Shown here in pieces: positions 43,401 through 54,239 of a stretch of 64,000 nucleotides of DNA (position 1 is its first letter; each line of letters opens with the position of its first letter). The notes beneath the pieces are model-generated. The model was not told the origin of the DNA. It did no database searches and worked only from the letters and a program-made list of their open reading frames with translations. This stretch comes from Diphasiastrum complanatum. Taxonomy: Eukaryota; Streptophyta; Lycopodiopsida; Lycopodiales; Lycopodiaceae. The position numbers and the translations under genes were made by a program. Where the stretch lies: the NCBI GenBank assembly GCA_029204225.1, contig CM055094.1:65182293-65246292 (forward strand), given 5' to 3'.

Positions 43401-46400
43401 AGGATTCACATTCCAATCTACATTCACTAGAAGATTCCAATATCAACATTCCTTGTAAAGCTCATATGGGTCGACAACTCGTGCCAAGACCTGATGCTCA
43501 CAAAATCAATCAGACATCCCCCCTTCCAAACACTCCAGGACATGTACACACCAAAAATAGCACCATTCAAGGTGACAATCACAGGGTTATTCCTGGGTAG
43601 AGATCATTATGATAAATTTAGTTAGTGTTCAAATTTTCATGGTATATTACATTTGTTCGGCTAGAAAGAGCTAGCAGTTGTTGCTAAATGTTACTACAGC
43701 CCCTTTTTGTTATGTAGGTGTATTGCATTGACACATGGTGGAAAATTACCAGGCATGTACTGTTTTAGTTGTATGTACAATTTTTGGTGCCTACAAGAAG
43801 ATAGTACACATTAATCATATAAGTATCTTACAGCGAATCCACCTTATATCTGGTGGTATATATATCAACCATACATTTGGCAGTTTGGGAAGGGCCTTTG
43901 GGGGGTCAAACCAAATTTCAACCACACACGTTTGGTATCAGAGCAAGGCTGTTCCATCTAAAGAGGTCTAGGACATTTTGAAAATATGTTTGAAACGTCA
44001 ACTACATTGTGTATTTAAGGCTATGTGAAAATTGGTCTTGATATTCTGGTGGTAACATGTATCTCATGTGGAGAAAATATGTCTAGTTGAAATTTGCTTC
44101 AACATCCAAAGGCGTCTCCTCCCAAATGTATATGTATGATTGATGTATACAGCCAAATATGATAGTGAATCCCCTGTGGGATATTATTACATAGATGCTA
44201 TAGACTCCAAAGGTCAGGTGGCCTGAATGTACCAAAGTCAGAGATGTTCCTTGCTTATACAGAAATCTAGAGGGTGTGATGTCCTTGTTAGAGTCAGTGA
44301 CAAGTGTCCCTGATGGAAGCCCAGGGAGGTATGGCTCCAAGTGGCAATCACACTTGGGATCACTTATGTTTAGCCTATGACTTGAGTGGCAACCTGGGGT
44401 CAGATAGTGGACGTAAATTCGATAATGGGAGCATGTTGCATGTATCCACACATGGGATATGTAGGCTTTGGCTGTGACTACCTTAGGGACTGTTGAGTCA
44501 TTCAAACTATTTGCGGCCTGAATTGATGGGAGCTCTCAGTGATCTTTTGAACTATGTGAGCCATCCCCTCAATGGGGTGGGCTATGGTTGTATGGGATGC
44601 CAAGGCTATTGTCCAGCAGTCAGGTCGGTGATACCATTGCAAGTTCACAGGCTCTGAAGTCAGCACAATTTGTTCTATGGATGGCTGGAAAGTTCTATTT
44701 CCAGCATTCTAGTGGATTCCAGTTAATTCTGGAGTTTCTTGAAAGTAGTATTGAGAACCGCATCAGGTTGAAATTGCCTACATGATTTTCATTTAGTTTC
44801 TGCAGAGCAGATTTTTATAAGAATACAGAGATTTGATTGGGCTTGGATCCCTTGACTACTGTCTGTGGGCCAATTGATGTGGTTCCTGTGAATCGCATGT
44901 GAGTAGATTAAGATGGTTCCAACAAAGGAGAACCAAAAGGACAACCTCCTGTGGAAGCGTTCTGTTGAGGATGTCTTTTGATCCTATCTGGCAGAAGTGG
45001 TTCCCATATGTGATCCATATCTGAACTTGTTTGATTTTCTGTGGATCATGATCCTATAGTTCGGACTTGGATGGGAAAGTTTGGATGCCCAGGAAGCTCT
45101 AAATTTGAAATCTTGGACTTGGACCCTGGTATTTACAGTATAGTGACACCTCACAAGGGAATTCAGAGCAGATTCCAGGGGCTAGTGTATTACCAGCAGT
45201 GGAACATAGAATGTTCCAGGGACGTGTAATCTGGCATTGATACACAACTATTTTGGAAACAACTTTGCTGGAGAGTTTGGGATGGAGGTATCCCAGGCTG
45301 CATTTTTGTGCTGATATTGCCATGTATTGCCAAACATTACTCTATGCAGGTCATATGATCTTCACCTCCTCTTCGCCCATGCATCACTTCTTTTGCGTTG
45401 ATTTCTTATCATTGAACTCATCTTTTTAAAGCTTCTGTGCTTGGGGTATGCAATCGTCTTTGAACTTTTGGCAATGTCATGATGAAGGCTGCATGGTAAT
45501 ACAGGTCCATGATCTAAAGATGTAGCCTGGATCTTTTGTGAGGAAGAGACTAATTTTCTGACAAGAGATCCTGATGCACTTGTGCATGGCTATGAGACAT
45601 TGTCATCATTGCCTATTTCATGATAACAAATGGGAAAATGGTTATTTAAATCGTGTTGGCAGGCTAGAATTTGGTGCCTTAGTTAAGAGCTTTTAGGTGC
45701 GTGATCACTAAAATAAGTTTGGAAGGAGGCAGGACATAGTACTATTGACACTCACTCTAATTAAGAGTGGTCTTAGCTGAATGGCTAAGATTTTTTATTT
45801 TCCAGTGCTGGTGTTTTAGTACAGAATCTGCTGATATTTCACTGTATTATATTCTGTTCCGAGGGTTACTTAATCGCATCACGAACTTTTGTTGAATTTG
45901 TGAATCTAGACATTTGCCATCTCAAGAAAAAATTGTTTTTTATTTACAAAATGCTCTATTCCTCATACACTTTTTCTCACGAGTATCTTTTTGTCTTTTC
46001 CATCTGGAAACATTTGTTGACACCAATATTTGGTGGTTGTATTTTAAACTTCCAACAGGTAGATATATGCTTAGTTCAGTTCGCATCGTGGCATGACCAT
46101 ATTTGATTCGTACGAAGAACTATTGCACTAGGCTCAATTTGGAAGTGATGACTGGACATTGGATTTCCATTACCTAAGTGTGGCAGTGCAATGTTCTTAT
46201 TCAAAAGTGCAAACACAACCGTCCCCTAGAACCCTCCGCATGCAAAAAAAAAAAGAAAACTCTTACATTAAATAGGCACACGTACAACACAGACAAGATA
46301 TATAAATGAGAAATCAGTGATCTGTAGTAAAAAATCGCTTGTTTGTCGTGCTTTATTCTGACTGTTCTATGTGATGACATGTGTGCAGTATGTTTGCTGA

Positions 46401-47508
46401 GCTGTGCTCCTCGTCAAAGCCAGACCTCCCTCAATCCACAGTGGAGCAGTTTCTGAATCTCCATCCGGTACTTTTACGTGCCTTGGATGTTGCAGATGCT
46501 ATGTCATCGACTAGAAACTCTGACATCCAACCAACTGACAGTCCAGAAATGAGTCCAGATAAAGAAGCAGATATTCCTGAACTTATGGCTGATTTGCTTG
46601 GAAAATATCGTGACCTTGCCGAGGAGAAGGCCAAAAATGCAACTATTTGGGTTACTGCTGCTTTGTCCACAGACCTTGCTAGCTTCTCTCTTCTGAGTCG
46701 CTTGGATGTGCAGTTTGCCACAAGAAATGGCATTAAGAAAGATTCTCCTAAAGGAATTGTCAGGCATAACCAGCCTGTGCTTGTTCTAGACACATCTGCA
46801 ACATTGCTCACTTCTTGTCTCCCTAAAGATCGCAAATCCACACCATCATCAAAAGCTATGTCCACACAGGCGTCACAGCAGTTGTCTCTTAACAAAGTGC
46901 TGGGCAGGCCTGCTCTGTCATCAGTCACACAAACTGGAAGTGAGAGGAGGCGACCTAATGGATCTGAAGTGTTGGCTACACCAACTGTAAAGTCCACTCT
47001 CCCATTTAGCCGTCGTTCTGTTTCTATCAAATCTTCCAGTGCAAAGGCTTCATTCAAAGGTAGCTCTCAGGATTCTCCAGTGAAAGCATGTGTTCCCATA
47101 GAATGGGTCAAAGGAGGTGGGCTTAAAGATACTGCTGTCCTAGCTAAGCAACTACATGCTGATTCACAAAGTTGGTTTCTCAAGTTCATGGAAGAAGCCC
47201 TGGACAGTGGGTTTCAAGGGCCAACTACAACCGAAGCTGTTAAGGATGGCATGCAGTCAAAAACTCTTTCACAATTGGACAATGATCAGCTCGCAGTGAT
47301 GTTGTCACAACTAAAACGAGTAAATGACTGGCTAGATCAGGTTGGTCCTGGCAAAGGAGACAGTGTGGAGTCTCCATTTAGCGAGACATTAGCCAAATTA
47401 AAACGGAAGATCTATGAATTTCTTCTTCAACATGTTGAATCTGCAGCATCTGCTTTGGGAAACAAATCTGTAGTAGTATTTGTTCAGGATACAAAACCAG
47501 GAAAATGA
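37411..47508 (+). CDS. DUF936-family protein, four exons
   Basis: Inferred exons are 37411-38661, 39101-39355, 39662-39753 and 46389-47508, which join in phase to 906 codons including TGA. Residues 1-120 are the DUF936 domain (start [20 protein letters not shown]; later [22 protein letters not shown] and [17 protein letters not shown]). Residues 130-400 are a Ser/Arg/Lys-rich, probably disordered linker. Exon 2 has [10 protein letters not shown] and [18 protein letters not shown]. Exon 3 has [20 protein letters not shown], probably helical. Exon 4 is the family C-terminal region ([20 protein letters not shown]; later [10 protein letters not shown]). Arabidopsis has several paralogues of this plant family; the biochemical role is not known to me. 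Introns 1 and 2 begin GTAGGT and GTCAGT; intron 3 appears to begin GCGAGT, because only that choice keeps the frame and restores the family junction. Identity of the gene is firm; exact splice sites are predictions. Confidence 0.92.
40549..40734. repeat. Intronic repeat, 59-bp unit twice
   Basis: CCTCGCTGCCTNTATNNATG to ATGAACTGCC occurs at 40549-40607 and 40676-40734 (offset 127, about three or four differences). Smaller GCNAGAACTGCATCAATA pieces repeat between them. Confidence 0.85.
42523..42606. repeat. 28-bp tandem repeat, three units
   Basis: Units at 42523, 42551 and 42579 read ATCTCTTCTNCTTAACTTTT then CTCCATTT, with slight variation in the first. There are no spacers. The repeat is pyrimidine-rich and lies inside intron 3. 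Confidence 0.95.
43933..43944 (+). promoter_or_regulatory. Primer binding site of an LTR element inside intron 3
   Basis: TGGTATCAGAGC followed by AAGG is the usual plant initiator-Met primer site and its flank. The sequence just upstream ends ...CACACACGTT, so an LTR probably ends near 43928. No gag or pol follows; 43945-45350 is non-coding as far as I can see. It is likely a coding-free or heavily decayed copia-type element in the same orientation as the gene. Confidence 0.75.
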
Positions 47509-47771
47509 CTTGCTTAATATTACCAGAGAATTCAAATGAATTTTTTTGAAAGCATCACATTTTATTGCTGCATGGTATCTGAAATAGTCAGTATAATGTT
47601 ATGACGCCTCAGGAAATTTTGACTTCGAAGTAAATTTGTCATTTCTGCTTTCATGCTGGCATTGCCTTGAAAGCACCTTGTGTTCTAGTTATCAGGTGCA
47701 GCGCAATGCTCCTCTTATGTCCTTGCTTCATTAACCAAGCTTGAAGTTGGTAAGTGTGTATACTGGATGTG

Positions 47772-47777
47772 AATAAA
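47772..47777 (+). terminator. Possible polyadenylation signal
   Basis: AATAAA lies 264 bases after the stop codon of the DUF936 gene, in T-rich surroundings. It is a plausible near-upstream element, unproven. Confidence 0.35.
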
Positions 47778-50754
47778 CACAATATATTCTTGAAGGCCAT
47801 TTACTGCTATACGTCCTGCTAACAGAAATTTTATAAATTCATGGTGTATGCTTTATTACCAAGACATTGGGTGGCTTAAAAAATTGAGTTCCTTTCATTC
47901 AGAATGGGATGCTGTTGATAATTTTCTATTTGGAAGTTGAAGCTCTTATCTTTAAACAAGCAGTGTCTCACCCTTACGCTGTTCAGCTTATAGTTTTTTT
48001 CTGGTATGTCTGTATTTGTGTGGAGGATAGACCTTAAGCAGACAAAAGGGAGGTTTAAGTTCGAATCAACTCACAACTCATTGGAACAGTGTAGTTTATA
48101 TTTTCCCATGTGGCACTACCTATATTGTCTAGATTTCCTTATTTATGTGGAGCTATACTTTTAACATATAAGTGACAAAGCATCATCCTATACTCACCAT
48201 GTCACGACTCACAATTCTCCAACCTATTTATAGGTACCTAGCAACTGACGACCCCTACCCGAGACCTTACCACTAAGAAGTTTTGAAAACCGATCTTTAC
48301 TTACCTGAGAAGTTTTGAAAACTAATCGTTACTTACCTGAATCTGCCTCTGAATCTGAAAGGATTTATGTGACTTCTTCATGCATGTGGGTGAATGACGT
48401 GGGCCCTGGACGTCACCTTACTTATCTGAAGCAGATTTAAGCGCTTAGAATATTAAATTTAGAATACGCTGATATCCTACTCTTTTGCCAAATCTAGACA
48501 GCTAGGTGAGGCATCCAGTCAAAAGTCAAAACCTCCAGGACGGCACTTTCACATGGCCAAATGGCAAAGGCCTTATAAGTAAAGATCTAAAGCCATGTGC
48601 ATTTACTCAGTGGGGTCCAGAATAGGATGAGCAATTGAGAAAGGCCAAGATGGACTGGCATTACAATAGAAACGGGTTGTCTAACAACCCGTTCTTCGTT
48701 GTAATAACAACTGGTCTCTGACATGATGAGGGACCCTTCCTTTTGTACTCTCTACATTTTTTAAAATATTATGCTTGTGTTCTTATTATCTAAAAATTGT
48801 GGACATGCCGCATGTTTTGGCTAATTTCTTTCAGAAAATTTGCCTTCAATGATTCTATGCAGTTTTGGGGTTCGATGAGGTTAGCCAAGGAAGCAGTAGC
48901 CCCATCGACGAACACTATCCTCAGGTGAAAGAATAGCAGTTTTCCGGTTGTTGGATTGCGTACCTTATTCTCATACAATTTTGAAATGCGATTATGATGG
49001 GTTCCAAGAGAGAGGTGCACTGTAAAGTGAATTATTCGTCTGGATCGGAGGCATCATAATCATTATCACTGCTCACCGTCCAACGTCTAATGTTAGGTGG
49101 TAGCGTGACATGCCAAAAAAGACACTTCCAAGCTCCATCCTGAAACCCAGCATGAATCTGGGCCCTTTCGTGTTTTATAAGTCATAGTCCTGCAACAGAC
49201 GTGATGGGCCACGTGGTGTCCTGTTTGTTGGGTTGGGTTTGCCCACCCAGCACGTAAAAGTAACCACCTTTCAAACCTCTTTAAGCTAAGAGCCTTTCTT
49301 TTCAAGTAAGTCTTAGACTAAATTATTGAGCCAATGTTAGCCATGAATCTAGATTCTAAAGGCACATGTTACTCTTCCCCTCCATGCAAACTACAAAGTA
49401 GCTTGTGGAGAAGAGCTACTATCCATTTTATCTAGATTTACACATGCTTTAAGAATATGATTGTGAATTGAAGTGGGAATTGCAAGTAAGATGATTTCTA
49501 CCCTACTTAGAGGACAAGGAAGTAGCTTTTATTTACAAACATCAAACACACAAAACAAAATATCTAGCTATCTTTGGGTCATACTTGGAGATGATGGGCG
49601 GGCTATAAAGAATCAAGGTCTGATTTTTATATTTCTTGAACTTGAGTGTGTCGAACTTCTATTTATGGTTGGATTCAACCTTTTGGAGTGTGTTGATAAA
49701 TGCTTGAAAAAAATGCATCTTCGAGTTGCAAAACATCTAGTTATCGTGGTTGCAAAACGGCCTACATTAAGTATGACGTCAAACTTGTAACCAATTTCAA
49801 GCATGACTAACTTGTACCATATTTGTAGGAGGGCTAAGATTATAAGCTAGTATAAACTTTGAGAGGGTGTATGAAGGGGTCAAAAGTTTTAAAATGCTAG
49901 TGATCTAATCAAATTGCATGCTAATTAGTTGAGGCATCGCTAGAAACATTGTTTGAGTGTGATCAAATCCTTACTCGCTTTGATGGCTGGACGTTACCAA
50001 GAAAAAATCTTGAGTCATGGGAGCTGCATCCACCTCATTAGTGCTCTTGGAGAGAAACTTGTTTTAGACATAGCATAGAGGCTATAACTTGTGGAAGAGA
50101 GTGGGCTTAGTGAGCAAAATCTAATTTTATCACTATTGGAAGATTCCAATGCTTCAATGAACGATTTTTAGTATCAAAACCTCAGGCAAATACCTCATGC
50201 AAGCTACAAATAAGTATTTGAATAAGTTAGTCACATAACAGTATATTTTTTTACTCAGTGCGCAACGCTAGATATATGTAAGCTAGATGCACCATGGATT
50301 GTTGTTTAGTTGAATCTAGTTTGTAAAGTAATATAAATGCCTTCAAGCAATGTGGCAAAATATTGCAAAACTTCTTTTTCTTTTTCTCTCGAGAAATTTT
50401 AACCGTAATGACTTTATACAAAGTACAAATTAAAGAACCATTGACCTACAAATGAAAAAGTTTCTTTGCCTCCTTAAAATTCATTTTGATAAACGCTTGT
50501 ATAGTCGAGGTCTTGCTTAAATAAAATAAAATGCAAATAACCTTAGACTATGTAGTTTAAAAGTGGCTAATAGTCTTTTGCCATTTAAGAAGTCAAAAGC
50601 CCATGGATGTAAATTTAAAACCCGTTGTATTATGTGTGCTTCAAGGTCATTTATCAAATGTAAGCTTAAGAGTGCCCACCAAGTGTTGAGACATCCAATA
50701 TCCTCACCAAAGTAAGACAAATGCACAATCTCACAAAATGTCCTACATTTTCTC
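47778..50754. other. Intergenic, no gene recognised
   Basis: The frames here (for example 49473-49790 plus) show no known domain. Local structures are a 32-base tandem repeat (48275-48306 and 48307-48338, AGAAGTTTTGAAAAC and CTTTACTTACCTG variants) and the fold-back at 48660-48705. Confidence 0.45.
48660..48705. repeat. Short-loop fold-back
   Basis: AACGGGTTGT (48671-48680) and ACAACCCGTT (48684-48693) form a perfect 10-base stem with a CTA loop. ATTACAA and TTGTAAT extend it with small interruptions to 48660 and 48705. Confidence 0.8.
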
Positions 50755-51265
50755 TCATCTACCTCCACCTTCAAAGTCTCCCATGATCTGCAAGCCTAGA
50801 TAGATTTTAGCTTCTCCTAGGTCAACGATCTCAAATATTTCAAAAATGTCTCTTTTGACATCTAAAATTAACTTATCTCTTCTTGAGAAGATAAGTGTGT
50901 CATTTACATAGACAGCTAGAATGATTATTTCATTTTGGACATGTTTGATATAGACATTTGATTCAGCAAATAAAGGTTTAAAGCCTAAGGAACATAGTGC
51001 TTCATCCTTCTTTCTGTACCATTGTCTGGCTGCTTGTTTCAGACCATAAATGCTTTTATTCATGTGACATCCATATTTTGGATATTTTTGGTTTACAAAA
51101 CCAAGTGGTTGGTTCATGAATAAGTCTTCTTCCAATTCTGCGTGCAGGAAAGCAGTTTTCGCATCCACAATATGGATTTTTAGATCATGAGCCACTGCAT
51201 ACATGAATAACAAGCGAATTCATGTATGTTTGACTACCGCTGAGAAAGTAGTGTCAAGCATTGTA
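50755..51265 (-). pseudogene. Ty1/copia reverse transcriptase, catalytic part
   Basis: The minus-strand frame from 51213 reads IHIVDAKTAFLHAELEEDLF, then MNKSIYGLKQAARQWYRKKD, and the catalytic region ILAVYVNDTLIFSRRD, followed by FEIVDLGEAKIYLGLQI. The catalytic YVDD is YVND, losing one metal-binding Asp. The frame ends at 50755 within the domain. Similarity to the minus-strand copia at 4237-4833 (FEIVDLGEARCYLDLQI) suggests the same family. It abuts an oppositely oriented copia at about 51266. Confidence 0.88.
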
Positions 51266-51270
51266 GGATC

Positions 51271-53295
51271 TTTGGATGTACATGTTTTGTCAATATCACA
51301 CTTGATGATAGAACTAAAGAAGATCCTTCATCAAAGAAGGGTGTGTTTGTTGGCTATAGTGAAGTAAGCAAGGCTTACAAAGTGTACATTCCTTCTACAA
51401 AGAAAGTTGTCATAAGTAGGGATGTCATCTTTCATGAAGAGAATGTTTCCAATGTTGTTGATGTTGATGTTGATGTGCCTACTAATCATCATGATGTGCA
51501 AGATGTCTTGGATGAAGATGGAGATGCCACTCCAAAGCAAACTTCGAGGAAGACTCAAAGGCAAAGGGCTAAGCCATCAAGGCTAACCTATGATGAAAAA
51601 GGAAAGCAAGTGGTGGACAACTCTAACTTTGCTTTTCTTACCTCTTTTGATGAACCAACTTGTGTAGGTGAAGCAATTCAAAAGAAGGAATGGATCCAAG
51701 CCATGGATCATGAGCATCAAGCACTCATCAAAAGCAACACATGGAGGTTGGTAAAGCTTCCAAAGGACAAGAAGGCAATTGGTTGTAAGTGGATCTTCAA
51801 GATCAAGACAAATCAAGATGGATCAATCAACAAGTACAAGGCAAGGTTGGTGGCAAAGGGGTATGCTCAAGAATATGGTATTGACTATGATGAGACCTTT
51901 GCACCCGTGGCAAAGATGGTAACTATTCGAATCCTAATCTCTCTTGCAACTCTTTATGATTGGGATATGTGGCAAATGGATGTTACTAATGCCTTCTTGA
52001 ATGGTGATCTTGAAGAAGATATTTACATGGAGCAACTCAAGTGGCAATTTCTTCAAGGCAAGGAAGATCTTGTTGAGGTTTGGTTTGAGCTCAAATGGGC
52101 TGGTTTTATTAGGTTTGATACTCAACTTCATCTACTCTACTTCATGTTGGATAGAAGTGTAGAAATCTATCTTTTGGTTTATGATGGTGACATTGTTTTC
52201 ACTAACTATAGTGAAAGGTTGAAATCAAGCAATGATGAGATCTTGTGGGATGTTAATCATGTGTTTGAGAGGGAGTATCTTCAGAGGTTTAGATCTGAAG
52301 ATGTTTATAAATGCAAAGTCCTTGATGTTTTATTGGAAGATCAAGATGTTGATCTTGAATTGCTTCATCAACACCAAGAGGCAAGTAGCAATTGGAAGCT
52401 AGTCAAAAGCATGAAAGGGGAGCCACATGGGCAAAGCATCTTGGATCTGTTTTTACAGGTCCTTGAAGGTTCAAGTAAGGTTCTTGGAGCAGCAAGGAAG
52501 TGTCCTTTTACTCTACCTTACTTGTTTAATCTCATGTATGAACATTGTCATGTCAATGTGTTGGAATTGTCAAAATTCAATGAAACTAGTTCCACAGTTT
52601 TGCATCTTTTGGATCTTGGAGATGGAATAGTTATCATTGCTGGTTTTTATGATCAAGTACATGCATTCATTCAAATCTCAAAAGATATGGAAGTGGTCAA
52701 TATGTTTACTTTTGAGCAAAGTTCAAGATCTAGCATCCTAGTGTTGGCAAATTGGCAAATTGTTGACAATGTAGGATCAAGCGTTATATGCAAATCTTGT
52801 GGAGATACTTCAAGTATTTCAAGTTCAGGTTTTGCTCATTCAAATGGAACAGAGAACACATCATTTTGGCATTCATTCACTCAAGGGCTTTCGTGGATTG
52901 GAGATCTACAAAGGCAAGGTGGTGATGGAGGTTCATTCATGGAGATACATGGTGCATTCACTATGGGCATAGTGGAATGTGGACGAGGCATGCAAACACC
53001 TGTTGGTTACTTTCACTTACAACTTGTTTGCTGCTGTTTTACAGAGAACTCAAAGGTGGATACATGGAGGAATCCTTTCATTGTTATTCTATGTTCTTTT
53101 ACATGTATCTTGTTCACCATTCTATGTAAAATTGATGTAAGAAATAGTGAAGCATCCTATATGGGCACTATTATCTATATCAATTATGTTGTACTTCATA
53201 TTGTACATATTAGAACACTTGAAAAGAGATCTATCATCATGATGGAGATCATTCTTAGGTTGGAGCAAAGTAGTGTTGTAAAACTAGCAAGTTAA
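51271..53295 (+). pseudogene. Chimeric copia-derived open frame of 650 codons or more
   Basis: The frame is open from about 51271 (ATG at 51343) to the TAA at 53293. Residues 1-30 from the ATG are the end of integrase (FVGYSEVSKAYKVY). Residues 30-90 are the acidic linker. Residues 110-232 are the start of reverse transcriptase (EWIQAMDHEHQALIKSNTWR, VDVT-type block read as MDVTNAFLNGDLEEDIYMEQ). After YMEQ the usual PPGF and YGLKQAPR blocks are missing. A shortened remainder leads to LLVYDGDIVFTN, where YVDD has become YDGD. About 350 further codons, unlike copia RNase H, remain open, with hydrophobic stretches near 578-595 and 608-621. A polypurine tract and LTR follow at once. Catalysis should be lost. 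Whether the tail is captured sequence, an env-like remnant or simply lucky drift is unknown. Confidence 0.8.
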
Positions 53296-53300
53296 GTTGA

Positions 53301-53308
53301 AGAGGGAG
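53301..53308 (+). promoter_or_regulatory. Polypurine tract
   Basis: AGAGGGAG, preceded by TTGA, lies directly before the LTR start TGTGAAAA at 53309, six bases after the stop codon of the chimeric frame. Confidence 0.8.
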
Positions 53309-53962
53309 TGTGAAAATTGTCAACATTTCCTAGCTAGTTTGAGGCCTAAATTGGCAATTTTTGTACATAGTTTTGGATCTAACCTTTCACACGTGTGAAA
53401 GATACCTAGATACTTTTATTCTAGTATATATTTCATGTTGAAGAAGTCTCAAACTTCGGGACCTTCTAAATGACACTAAAATCATGTTATTTGGACATAT
53501 AGGCCAAAATTGGCTATTTTAGGTTACTGGTGTCCTAAAATTGGGTCCTAAGTTCTAGAGAGAGGAGAGAGAGTCATCTCTCTCACCTATATTAGGCTGA
53601 AATTCGTGGAGAACAGGTTGGAGAAACCTTTTGTATGCTTCATTAAGATCAATAGATCATTGTCATTGTTTCTTCCTCCATTGAGAGCATTGTTGTGTGT
53701 ATTGTCTTCAAGCTATTGTGTATGATCTTAGGTGCTTTCCAAAAGTGATAGGCTGATGTATTATGGACTGTATAATGCTATTTTGGGCCGCACTTGATGT
53801 TTATGGAAGTTTCCATTTGTGATAAATGCTTTTTTATCAAGTTCTTTGCATTCTAGGTAGCATAGAATGTGTTGCCAATTCCTAGCTTATGTAGTTTGGA
53901 GTGCAAGCATTCAAGCCAATGATCTTGGAGTTTAGATCCACTTAGGATCTGTATTTTTCACA
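53309..53962 (+). mobile_element. 3' LTR of the chimeric copia element, 654 bp
   Basis: It starts TGTGAAAA and ends TTTTCACA, a perfect 8-base terminal inverted repeat. A hairpin-prone GAGAGAGAGTCATCTCTCTC and a CTATATTAG element near 53560-53600 could mark the transcription start region. The next bases are GTATC. The 5' LTR was not found in the window. Confidence 0.8.
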
Positions 53963-54239
53963 GTATCCCCGTGATAGATGTATACTATAATTGGAAGTAC
54001 TGAGATATCATATAGACAGAAATGAGGTGGGCCTAAAGTGTGACAAATCTTGTCCTTGTGATGTAGTCTATCATTTGTTGACCTACAACACGCATGGCAA
54101 ATGGACACATAGAAAAAAGAAGATGCACTCAAAGTAAATAAATACATGATGAATTATAAAACAATAAAAGGATACAAAAATAGGCATGCAAAAAGACAAT
54201 AACAAAACAAGAAAAAATGTAAAATATATACCATGGAAT

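Larger units (their letters stand above)
39754..46388 (+). other. Intron 3 of the DUF936 gene (6.6 kb)
   Basis: It begins GCGAGT and ends TGTGTGCAG. It contains minisatellites (40549-40734, 42523-42606), an LTR-retrotransposon primer site at 43933 and long AT-rich stretches without coding. Open frames such as 44083-44505 (minus) match nothing I recognise. Its length suggests growth by insertion. Confidence 0.7.

Noticed and set aside
44083-44505. 140-codon minus-strand frame in intron 3
   Set aside because: No domain, antisense to the gene, and within a probable retroelement remnant.
46431-47057. 208-codon minus-strand frame inside exon 4 of the DUF936 gene
   Set aside because: It lies antisense to a well-supported exon and shows no domain; a shadow frame.
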